From NCBI RefSeq assembly GCF_029760955.1, contig NZ_CP121682.1:6386001-6450000 (forward strand): a stretch of DNA of 64,000 bases. The letters are read 5' to 3'. This stretch comes from Streptomyces cathayae (GTDB lineage Bacteria; Actinomycetota; Actinomycetes; Streptomycetales; Streptomycetaceae). The notes beneath the pieces were generated by a model. It did no database searches. It saw only the letters and a list, made by a program, of their open reading frames with translations, and was not told where the DNA came from. How positions within the stretch are numbered: position 1 is the stretch's first letter; every line of letters begins with the position of its first letter. Made by a program: the position numbers and the translations under genes. Shown here piece by piece: positions 9,291 to 16,001 of the stretch.

Positions 9291-10292
9291 GTGCGCCGAC
9301 GCTCACTCCTCATCGCCGTACCCGCCGGACTGGTCACTCTCGCCGCGTGCGGCGACGGTGAGTCCGACTCGAGCAAAGCCAGCGAGAGCGCCTCGCCGTC
9401 TGCTCCGGACGGCTCGGCCGCGCCGTCGCCGAAGATCGTCGACGGTCCGCTGCCGGCGATCACCGAGGGTGTGAAGTTCGGCGAGAAGCCCACGGTGGAG
9501 AAGGGCAGTGGTGAGCCGTCCAAGGATCTCGCGGTGAAGACGGTCATCGCGGGAAGTGGCAGGACCATCGCCGAGAACGACTTCGTGGTGGCCCACTACC
9601 TCGGCCAGGTGTGGGCCACCGCGAAGGTGTTCGACAACTCCTACGACCGCAAGAGCCCGCTGGCGATCCAGCTGGCCCAGGGCAGCATCATCGACGGCTG
9701 GCGGTACGCGCTGGCCGGCAAGAAGACCGGCAGCCGGGTCGAGATGGCGGTCCCGCCCACCTGGGGGTACGGCACGCAGGGCAATGAGCAGGCGGGCATC
9801 AAGGGCACCGACACGCTGGTGTTCGTGGTGGACGTGCAGGACGCGTTCAACGCCAAGAGCTCCGCCAAGGGCACCGAGGTCGCCCAGGACGACATCGGTC
9901 TGCCCAAGGTGGGGACCGACACCGACGGCAAGGCCCCGGACATCGAGGTGCCCGACGCGGCCGCCCCGAAGAAGCTCGTGTCGAGCTACGTCATCGAGGG
10001 CGACGGCCCGAAGGTCGGCGCCGAGGACAGCGTGCTCGTGCAGTACAAGGGCGTGTTGTGGGACGGCGGCAAGGAGTTCGACTCGACGTACTCCCGGGAG
10101 CAGCTGACCTCGTTCTCGTTGCAGCAGGTCGTCAAGGGCTGGGCGCAGGGGCTCACCGGGAAGAAGGTCGGCAGCCGGGTCCTCATCGTCATTCCGCCGG
10201 AGCTGGGCTACGGCGACAACCCGCCGCAGGGCAGCGACATCAAGAAGGACTCCACACTGGTCTTCTCGGTCGACATCCTCGCGAAGTTGTGA
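9291..10292 (+). CDS. Secreted lipoprotein with two FKBP-type peptidyl-prolyl isomerase domains
   Basis: 333 residues. The N-terminus has basic residues, a hydrophobic stretch and a lipobox LAAC with Cys20, so it should be a lipid-anchored surface protein. A Ser/Ala/Pro linker follows. The first FKBP domain covers about residues 80-185 (VVAHYLGQVW, then GWRYALAGKKTGSRVEMAVP). The second covers about residues 225-333 (VLVQYKGVLWDG, then VKGWAQGLTGKKVGSRVLI, GYGDNPP, LVFSVDIL). FKBP enzymes isomerise X-Pro bonds and assist folding outside the membrane. A GTG start is used. It sits directly before a cytoplasmic FKBP gene, and the tat export genes are downstream. Confidence 0.92.
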   Translation: MRRRSLLIAVPAGLVTLAACGDGESDSSKASESASPSAPDGSAAPSPKIVDGPLPAITEGVKFGEKPTVEKGSGEPSKDLAVKTVIAGSGRTIAENDFVVAHYLGQVWATAKVFDNSYDRKSPLAIQLAQGSIIDGWRYALAGKKTGSRVEMAVPPTWGYGTQGNEQAGIKGTDTLVFVVDVQDAFNAKSSAKGTEVAQDDIGLPKVGTDTDGKAPDIEVPDAAAPKKLVSSYVIEGDGPKVGAEDSVLVQYKGVLWDGGKEFDSTYSREQLTSFSLQQVVKGWAQGLTGKKVGSRVLIVIPPELGYGDNPPQGSDIKKDSTLVFSVDILAKL

Positions 10293-10352
10293 CCGCGCGT
10301 GATGTAAGACTGTGTGTGTTCGCCTTTCCGTAGACAAGCAGGAGCGTTAGAC

Positions 10353-10724
10353 GTGAGCATCGACAAGCCCGAGATCGACTTCCCGGGCGGCGAGCCCCCG
10401 GCGGACCTCGAGATCAAGGACATCTGGGAGGGTGACGGGGAGGTGGCGCAGGCGGGTCAGACCGTCACCGTCCACTATGTCGGTGTCGCCTTCAGCACGG
10501 GTGAGGAGTTCGACGCCAGCTGGAACCGTGGCACCCCGTTCCGTTTCCCGCTGGGCGGCGGCCGGGTCATCAAGGGCTGGGACCAGGGCGTGCAGGGCAT
10601 GAAGGTCGGCGGGCGTCGCCAGCTGACCATCCCCGCCCACCTCGCCTACGGCAACCAGAGCCCGACTCCGGCGATCAAGCCCGGCGAGACCCTGATCTTC
10701 GTGGTCGACCTGCTCGGCGTGTGA
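10353..10724 (+). CDS. FKBP-type peptidyl-prolyl cis-trans isomerase, cytoplasmic
   Basis: 123 residues forming one FKBP domain: TVTVHYVGVAFSTGEEFDAS, VIKGWDQGVQGMKVGGRR, LTIPAHLAYG, LIFVVDLLGV. There is no signal peptide. The GTG at 10353 has AGGAG 8 bases upstream and yields VSIDKPEIDFPGG, the typical streptomycete start. It lies 60 bases after the FKBP lipoprotein gene and may be co-transcribed with it. Confidence 0.92.
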   Translation: MSIDKPEIDFPGGEPPADLEIKDIWEGDGEVAQAGQTVTVHYVGVAFSTGEEFDASWNRGTPFRFPLGGGRVIKGWDQGVQGMKVGGRRQLTIPAHLAYGNQSPTPAIKPGETLIFVVDLLGV

Positions 10725-10786
10725 TCGCCCGCTCGATCGCGGCCTGATCGCCGTCGGGCCGGGTGACGACCGGAGTCGATCACTTG

Positions 10787-10822
10787 GGGTCCATGCCTGC
10801 TCGGGCATGGGCCCTCGGCTTT
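10787..10822 (+). terminator. Terminator after the FKBP gene
   Basis: GGGTCCATGCC pairs with GGCATGGGCCC (11 bp with one G-U) around a 6-base loop. CGGCTTTT follows shortly after. It precedes the pafB start. Confidence 0.6.
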
Positions 10823-10886
10823 TGCCGTGCCACCACGGGGCGGTACGGTCATCGGACTGAGCACCATAGGGAGGCGAAGGGCGTCG

Positions 10887-11840
10887 ATGGCCATTGCCAA
10901 GGCCGAGCGGCTGATGAACCTGGCGCTGTGTCTGCTGGGGACGCGGCGGCCACTGAGCAAGCGTGAGCTGCGCGAGTCCGTCGAGGCCTACCTCGAGGCG
11001 GCCTCCGACGACGCCTTCAACCGGATGTTCGAGCGCGACAAGGACGATCTGCGCGAACTCGGGCTCGTCATCGAGACCGTCGAGAACCTCGACGGCGAGG
11101 TCGGCTATCTGGCCCGGCGGGACAGCAACCGCCTGCCGCCCATCACCCTCGACGCGGAGGAGGCCGCCGCGCTGGGGCTGGCGGCCAAGGTGTGGCAGCA
11201 GGCCAGACTGGCCGGCGCGGCCAGCGGTGCCCTGCAGAAGCTGCGGGCCGCGGGGCTGCCCGAGGACGTCGACCCCTACGGGGCGCACAGTGCGCTCGAA
11301 CCGCGCATCCCCGTGCACGAGGCCGCCTTCGAACCGCTGATGCTGGCCTGCCGCGACCGCCGACCGGTCGTCTTCGACTACCGCAAGACCAACGCCGTAC
11401 AGCCCGAATCCCGCCATGTGGAGCCATGGGCGCTGGAATGCTGGCGGGGCCACTGGTATCTGGCGGGCTGGGACCGTGACCGAGGCGCCGAGCGGGTGTT
11501 CCGGTTGTCCCGGATCACCGGCAAGGTGCGCTCACGCGGCACTCGTTACACCACCCCGGTGCCGGACGTCGTCACCGTCCGCGAGACGGTGGCCAGCTGG
11601 GCGGGGGAGAGCGCCGACCGCTCCGCGCGCATCCGGCTGCGCTCCGACGCGGGATACCCCCTTCGGGCGAAAGCCACCGCGGTGCGGGAACTCGGTGACG
11701 GCTGGGAAGAGTTGGAGATTCCGTACGGGCACGGCCTGGATGCCTGGCTGGTGGAGTTCGGAGCGGACGTGGTGGTCCTGGAGCCCGCCGAGCTGCGGGC
11801 CGACGTGGTGGACCGGCTGCGCGCCGTCGCCAAGGGCTGA
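10887..11840 (+). CDS. pafB: WYL-domain transcriptional regulator PafB
   Basis: 317 residues: an N-terminal winged helix-turn-helix (MAIAKAERLMNLALCLLGTR, then RELRESVEAY) and a WYL domain (VVFDYRKTNA, VEPWALECWRGHWYLAGWDR) with a C-terminal extension. PafB with PafC activates the RecA-independent DNA-damage response in actinobacteria; the pair is named for its location beside pafA, not for a role in pupylation. The ATG at 10887 is preferred, with AGGGAGG at 10868-10874 and GAAGG at 10876-10880 upstream. The in-frame GTG at 10827 lies before that site. pafC starts 17 bases after the stop. Confidence 0.92.
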   Translation: MAIAKAERLMNLALCLLGTRRPLSKRELRESVEAYLEAASDDAFNRMFERDKDDLRELGLVIETVENLDGEVGYLARRDSNRLPPITLDAEEAAALGLAAKVWQQARLAGAASGALQKLRAAGLPEDVDPYGAHSALEPRIPVHEAAFEPLMLACRDRRPVVFDYRKTNAVQPESRHVEPWALECWRGHWYLAGWDRDRGAERVFRLSRITGKVRSRGTRYTTPVPDVVTVRETVASWAGESADRSARIRLRSDAGYPLRAKATAVRELGDGWEELEIPYGHGLDAWLVEFGADVVVLEPAELRADVVDRLRAVAKG

Positions 11841-11857
11841 GGGGGACGGACAAGAAC

Positions 11858-12853
11858 GTGGCAGGCAAACCGGTCAGGCCAGTGAACGCCATCGACCAGA
11901 CCCGGCGGATGCTCTCCCTGGTGACCTATCTGCGGGAGCGCCCCGGCGCCCGGATCGAGGACGTGGCGCGCGCCTTCGGCATCACCGAGGACGAGCTGGT
12001 CTCCGACCTCGACGTGCTGCCCATGTGCGGCACCAGCTTCCGCGGCGGTGATCTGCTGGACATCGACACCGACGGCGAGCGCATCTGGTGGCACAACCCG
12101 GCGGCCCTCGGGGCGGAGGCGGCCGAGCCGCTGCGGCTGGCGGCCGACGAGGCCACCGCCCTGCTGGTCGCCGCCCGGGCCGTGGCCACGCTGCCCGGAC
12201 TGCGGGAGAGCGACCGGCAGGCGCTGCTGCGGGCCACCGCCAAGGTGGAGGCGGCGGCCGGTGAGGCGGCGGGCGCCAGCTCCCGGCTGTCGGTGACCTT
12301 CGAGTCCGAGGGCGGCGTGTTCGCGGACGTCGACCGGGCCATCGCCGAGCGCCGCAGACTCTGGATCCGCTACTACTCGCCCGCACGCGACGAGCTCAGC
12401 GAGCGTGAGATCGATCCCATCCGCCTGGTCAGCGTCGGGCACACCTATGTCGAGGCCTGGTGCCGTCGCTCCGAGGCGCGGCGCACGTTCCGGCTCGACC
12501 GGGTCGCCGAGATCCGCATCCTCGACGAACCGTCCGCGCCGCCCGAGGTCGAACTGCGGGACCTGTCGGAGGGGCTGGTACAGCCGGCCGCGGAGGATCC
12601 GGAGGTCGTGGTCGAGGTGGGGCCGGGCGGGCGCTGGGTCGCCGAGTACTACCCGCACGACAGCGCGGACGAGCTGGCCGACGGCGGGCTGCGTATCACC
12701 TTGCGGACGCCCGACCCGGCGTCGCTGAGACGGCTGGCGCTGCGGCTCGGGCGGGACGGCCGGATCGTCGCGCCGCGCGATCTCGCCGAGAGTGCCCGGC
12801 GGGCGGCCCGTGAGGCGCTGGCGGCGTACGACGGGGCCGGGACGGCCGGATGA
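11858..12853 (+). CDS. pafC: WYL-domain transcriptional regulator PafC
   Basis: 331-residue partner of PafB with the same layout: an N-terminal helix-turn-helix region (DQTRRMLSLVTYLRERPGA, then VARAFGITEDELVSDLD) and a WYL domain (RLWIRYYSPARDE, IRLVSVGHTYVEAWCRRSE). In Mycobacterium PafB and PafC act as a heterodimer that responds to DNA damage, possibly by sensing nucleic acid. The GTG start follows GGGGGACGG. The 17-base gap to pafB indicates an operon. Confidence 0.92.
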   Translation: MAGKPVRPVNAIDQTRRMLSLVTYLRERPGARIEDVARAFGITEDELVSDLDVLPMCGTSFRGGDLLDIDTDGERIWWHNPAALGAEAAEPLRLAADEATALLVAARAVATLPGLRESDRQALLRATAKVEAAAGEAAGASSRLSVTFESEGGVFADVDRAIAERRRLWIRYYSPARDELSEREIDPIRLVSVGHTYVEAWCRRSEARRTFRLDRVAEIRILDEPSAPPEVELRDLSEGLVQPAAEDPEVVVEVGPGGRWVAEYYPHDSADELADGGLRITLRTPDPASLRRLALRLGRDGRIVAPRDLAESARRAAREALAAYDGAGTAG

Positions 12854-12914
12854 GCGGACCGCGCGCCGTACGCGTGGTCCGGGGCGGGCAGGACGACAGG
12901 CAGGAGCGAGGACT

Positions 12915-13208
12915 GTGAGCGAGTCGGCGACCTCTGGTGTTCGGGGCATGACGGTGGCGTCCGCGTTCTCCGGGATGAGAAGCGTGGCGCCGGTCGTGTT
13001 CCGGGCGGGCTGCCCGGACTGCCGGGGGCGTTTCGAGCTCGCCGCGAGCGCGCTGCGTCTGGTCATAGGCGCCAGCAGACGGACCACTTTCTACTCGTTC
13101 ACCTGCCCCGCGTGCGAGACCGCGGTCCGCAAGCCGGCCGGAGAGCGGGTCGTCGAGCTGCTCACCGGCGGCGGGGTCAGCACCCTGCGGCTGCACTCCA
13201 CCGCGTAG
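12915..13208 (+). CDS. Small zinc-ribbon-like protein
   Basis: 97 residues of unknown function with two CxxC pairs, GCPDC and TCPAC, separated by about 38 residues, which should bind one zinc. Between them lies an arginine-containing stretch (RLVIGASRRTTFYSF). The C-terminus is plain. The GTG at 12915 has AGGAG about 8 bases upstream; longer starts would overlap pafC out of frame. It follows pafBC closely and may be in their transcript. Such proteins are widespread in Streptomyces between pafC and tatA. Confidence 0.7.
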   Translation: MSESATSGVRGMTVASAFSGMRSVAPVVFRAGCPDCRGRFELAASALRLVIGASRRTTFYSFTCPACETAVRKPAGERVVELLTGGGVSTLRLHSTA

Positions 13209-13229
13209 GACCTCCGCGGCGGGACGGTC

Positions 13230-13235
13230 TAGGCT
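13230..13235 (+). promoter_or_regulatory. Candidate -10 element, leaderless membrane protein gene
   Basis: TAGGCT is 7 bases before the ATG at 13243, and no ribosome-binding site is present. Transcription is expected to start at the ATG. Confidence 0.4.
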
Positions 13236-13242
13236 CGACCCC

Positions 13243-13437
13243 ATGTTCTGGCCGATGTTCGCGGTAGCTGTGGGGTTCCTGGGTCTCGTGGTGCTCGGGG
13301 TGTTCGCCGTACGGGTCTTCGTCGAGGCGGAGCGGCTCGGCAGACAGGTCACGGACTCGGCGCGGCGCATCAGCAGGGCCGCGGAGGACCTGGAGCGGGC
13401 GGCGACCGGCGCGGCCCGCTCGGCGGAGGCCCTCTGA
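13243..13437 (+). CDS. Small single-span membrane protein
   Basis: 64 residues: a transmembrane helix at about 4-27 (MFAVAVGFLGLVVLGVFAVR) followed by a charged helix with heptad-like spacing (RLGRQVTDSARRISRAAEDL) that could form a coiled coil. It resembles small DUF948-like proteins in general form only. Function is unknown. It lies between the zinc-ribbon gene and tatA, on the same strand. Confidence 0.6.
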   Translation: MFWPMFAVAVGFLGLVVLGVFAVRVFVEAERLGRQVTDSARRISRAAEDLERAATGAARSAEAL

Positions 13438-13689
13438 ACCGTTTCCGGACCGTCTTCCCGGCCGCTTCGCCCTGTCACCCTGCCGACCCGGGCGGGTACG
13501 CTGGCTGACCGCGGCCCGGAGAACGAGGCGCGGACCGCGAACGGGAGTACGCACGGGGATAGCCTCACGTTCACCCCTGAGCGTTACGATCGTCGGCAAC
13601 ACGATTGTCGGACGTGTGTCTGAACGGTCGTACGGTCGGGCACAGCAGCACCCACCCCCCCCGCAGCCTCGGTGAGAAGGTAAAGACTT

Positions 13690-13992
13690 ATGTTCGGTGG
13701 AAAGATCGGCGCCCCCGAGATGATTCTCATCCTCGTCGTCATCATCCTGTTGTTCGGTGCGAAGAAGCTTCCGGACATGGCGCGGTCCCTCGGCAAGTCC
13801 GCCCGCATCCTCAAGAGCGAGGCGAAGGCGATGAAGGAAGACAAGGGGGACAAGGGGGACGGCTCCTCCGCCCCCGCCGACCCGCCGGCCCCCGGCGACG
13901 AGTCCGCGGCGCAGCGCACCATCCAGGCCGCTCCCGGCGACGTGACCAGTTCCCGTCCCGTCGCGGAGCCGACGGACACGACCAAGCGCTGA
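13690..13992 (+). CDS. tatA: Twin-arginine translocase subunit TatA
   Basis: 100 residues. A short transmembrane helix (residues about 9-24, [20 protein letters not shown]) with the FGAKKLP hinge is followed by an amphipathic helix ([20 protein letters not shown]) and a disordered Pro/Ala-rich tail, the standard TatA plan. TatA oligomers form the pore or membrane-thinning part of the folded-protein export machine. The 252-base gap upstream holds a C8 run near 13655 and a GGTGAGAAGG ribosome-binding site. tatC follows after 48 bases. Confidence 0.95.
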   Translation: MFGGKIGAPEMILILVVIILLFGAKKLPDMARSLGKSARILKSEAKAMKEDKGDKGDGSSAPADPPAPGDESAAQRTIQAAPGDVTSSRPVAEPTDTTKR

Positions 13993-14040
13993 CGCAGGGC
14001 CGGACGAGCTCCGGCCCGCCGCACGAGATGGGAACGTGGG

Positions 14041-14994
14041 TTGCCCAAGTCTGCCCGCAAGCAGGAGAGGGATCCCGAGGGACGGATGCCCCTCGCGGAG
14101 CATCTTCGTGAACTCCGCAACCGGCTCGCGAAGGCGCTGCTGGCTATCGTCCTGGTGACGATCGGCGCGGCCTTCTTCTACTACGACATCATCAACTTCT
14201 TCACCGAACCGGTGCTCAAGTCGGTCGGATGCGGACAGTCCTTCGAGGACCTGGCCCACTCGACGCAGGCCAAGGAGCAGCCGTGCGCGATGATCACGAT
14301 CAACGGCCTGCTCACGCCGTTCACGCTGGCGCTGAAGGTCTCCCTGACGGCCGGCGTCGTCCTGGCCTCGCCGGTCTGGCTCTACCAGTTGTGGTCCTTC
14401 ATCGCCCCCGGACTGCACAAGCACGAGAAGAAGTACGCCTACGGGTTCGTCGCCACGGGCTTCCCGCTCTTCCTCAGTGGTGCCTACTTCGCCTACCAGG
14501 TGCTGCCGACCACGGCGAAGGTGCTCATCGAGTTCACGCCGTTCGACGTCGACAACCTGCTGCCGCTGGACGACCTGCTCGACCTCGTCACGCGCATGGT
14601 GATCGTCTTCGGCCTCTCCTTCGAGCTGCCGCTGCTGCTGGTCATGCTCAACTTCAGCGGAGTGCTGACCGGTAAGCGCATGCTCGGCTGGTGGCGCGGC
14701 ATGATCATGGGCATCACGCTGTTCGCGGCCATCGCCACGCCGAGCACGGACCCGCTGACCATGATCATGCTTGCCGTGCCGATCTGGGTCCTGTACTTCG
14801 GCGCCGTCGGCGTCGCCCTGTTCAACGACCGCCGCAGGCGCCGCCTGGAGGAGATGGGCCCCGCCGACGACGAGGCCTCCGAGCTGGACCTGACCCCCGA
14901 GGACATCGGCGAGGTCGAACCCGTCTCGGCCCGGCGCGCCCTGCCCGAGCAGGGGGGAACGGACCGGGTCAACGGTTATGACGACGTGACCTGA
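14041..14994 (+). CDS. tatC: Twin-arginine translocase subunit TatC
   Basis: 317 residues with six predicted membrane helices. The N-terminal MPLAEHLRELRNRL is the conserved cytoplasmic recognition site for the twin-arginine motif. PVWLYQLWSFIAPGL and FELPLLLVMLNFSGV are typical TatC segments, and the ATPSTDPLTMIMLAVPIWVL region holds the last helices. The C-terminus is long and acidic. It starts at TTG (PKSARKQERDPEGRM), matching the family N-terminus; the site upstream, GGGAACGTGGG, is weak. At least one product in this window (DUF187 protein at 54.5 kb) has a Tat-like signal. Confidence 0.94.
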   Translation: MPKSARKQERDPEGRMPLAEHLRELRNRLAKALLAIVLVTIGAAFFYYDIINFFTEPVLKSVGCGQSFEDLAHSTQAKEQPCAMITINGLLTPFTLALKVSLTAGVVLASPVWLYQLWSFIAPGLHKHEKKYAYGFVATGFPLFLSGAYFAYQVLPTTAKVLIEFTPFDVDNLLPLDDLLDLVTRMVIVFGLSFELPLLLVMLNFSGVLTGKRMLGWWRGMIMGITLFAAIATPSTDPLTMIMLAVPIWVLYFGAVGVALFNDRRRRRLEEMGPADDEASELDLTPEDIGEVEPVSARRALPEQGGTDRVNGYDDVT

Positions 14995-15012
14995 GGAGCG
15001 GGTCGAACCTCG

Positions 15013-15018
15013 TAAGGT
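15013..15018 (+). promoter_or_regulatory. Candidate -10 element for the lipid kinase gene
   Basis: TAAGGT lies 7 bases before the GTG at 15026 and no ribosome-binding site is evident, so a leaderless mRNA is likely. Confidence 0.4.
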
Positions 15019-15025
15019 CACTCCC

Positions 15026-15916
15026 GTGACCAGCGAGATCACCCTCTTCGTCAACCCCACCGCGGGTCGCGGCCGGGGCGCCCGTGCGGCGCGGCCGGCC
15101 GCTTCCGCGTTGCGCGCGGCCGGTTTCTCCGTGCGGACCGTGCTCGGCGAGGACGCGGCGGACGCCCTCGCCCGCGCGCGGGGCGCCGTGGAGGAGGGCA
15201 CCGGCGCCCTGATCGCCGTCGGCGGTGACGGCATGGTGAACCTGGCCCTGCAGGCCGTCGTCGGCACCGGCACCCCGCTCGGCCTGGTCGCCGTCGGCAC
15301 CGGCAACGACTTCGCCCGCTCCCTGGGCATGCCCCTGCGGGAACCGGCCGCCGCGGGCCGGATGATCGCCGACGCCCTCAAGTGCGGGCGGGTGCGCGAC
15401 GTCGACCTGGGGCGGGTCGGCGACCGCTGGTTCGGAGCCGTCCTCGCCTCCGGGTTCGACTCCCGGGTCAACGACCGCGGCAACCGGATGCGGCTGCCGG
15501 CGGGGCGCTTCAAGTACGACCTCGCCGTCGTCGCCGAACTCGCGGCGCTGCGCCCGATCCCGTACCGGATCACCCTCGACGACGGCGCCGTCCGCGAGGT
15601 CGAGGCGACGCTGGTCGCCGTCGGCAACGGGGCGTCGTACGGCGGCGGCATGCGGATCTGTCCCGGCGCCGACCTCACGGACGGGCTGTTCGACGTCACC
15701 GTGGTCGGCGACTGCGGCCGGGCCAGGCTGCTGCGGGTGTTCCCGACGGTGTACCGGGGCACTCACGTCGACCTTCCCGAGGTCAGCGTGTTCCGGGCGT
15801 CGAGGGTGGAGCTGGCGGCCGAGGGGGTCACCGGGTACGCGGACGGCGAGCCGGTCGGGCCGCTGCCGCTGACCGCGCACTGTGTCCGTGGCGCGGTACG
15901 GGTCGTGGGCCCCTGA
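15026..15916 (+). CDS. Diacylglycerol kinase-family lipid kinase
   Basis: 296 residues. The N-terminal catalytic domain has FVNPTAGRGRG, the nucleotide-binding GGDGMVN and the GTGNDFARSLG motif; the C-terminal domain carries VGNGASYGGGMRICPGAD, typical of YegS/DgkB-type enzymes. These enzymes phosphorylate diacylglycerol or related lipids with ATP at the inner face of the membrane. The exact lipid cannot be assigned. It is placed between tatC and helY and is probably transcribed from its own leaderless promoter. Confidence 0.88.
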   Translation: MTSEITLFVNPTAGRGRGARAARPAASALRAAGFSVRTVLGEDAADALARARGAVEEGTGALIAVGGDGMVNLALQAVVGTGTPLGLVAVGTGNDFARSLGMPLREPAAAGRMIADALKCGRVRDVDLGRVGDRWFGAVLASGFDSRVNDRGNRMRLPAGRFKYDLAVVAELAALRPIPYRITLDDGAVREVEATLVAVGNGASYGGGMRICPGADLTDGLFDVTVVGDCGRARLLRVFPTVYRGTHVDLPEVSVFRASRVELAAEGVTGYADGEPVGPLPLTAHCVRGAVRVVGP

Positions 15917-16001
15917 GCTGGGCGTACCGCGGGCCCGACGGGAACGGATCCGGATAATGATCGTCCTGTTGTCAGTGCGGCCCGGTACGCTCGAGAGCAC
16001 G

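Noticed and set aside
10314..10352. Upstream start for the cytoplasmic FKBP gene
   Set aside because: The 13 extra residues are unconserved, and the AGGAG site fits the GTG at 10353.
13652..13663. C8 run in the tatA leader as a phase-variation tract
   Set aside because: It is outside coding sequence and short C or G runs are frequent at this GC content. No supporting evidence.
13177..15762. Very long open frame (over 850 codons) on the minus strand opposite tatA, tatC and the lipid kinase
   Set aside because: It mirrors the codon structure of well-identified genes on the plus strand. Its translation is Arg/Gly/Pro-rich without conserved domains, typical of high-GC shadow frames.
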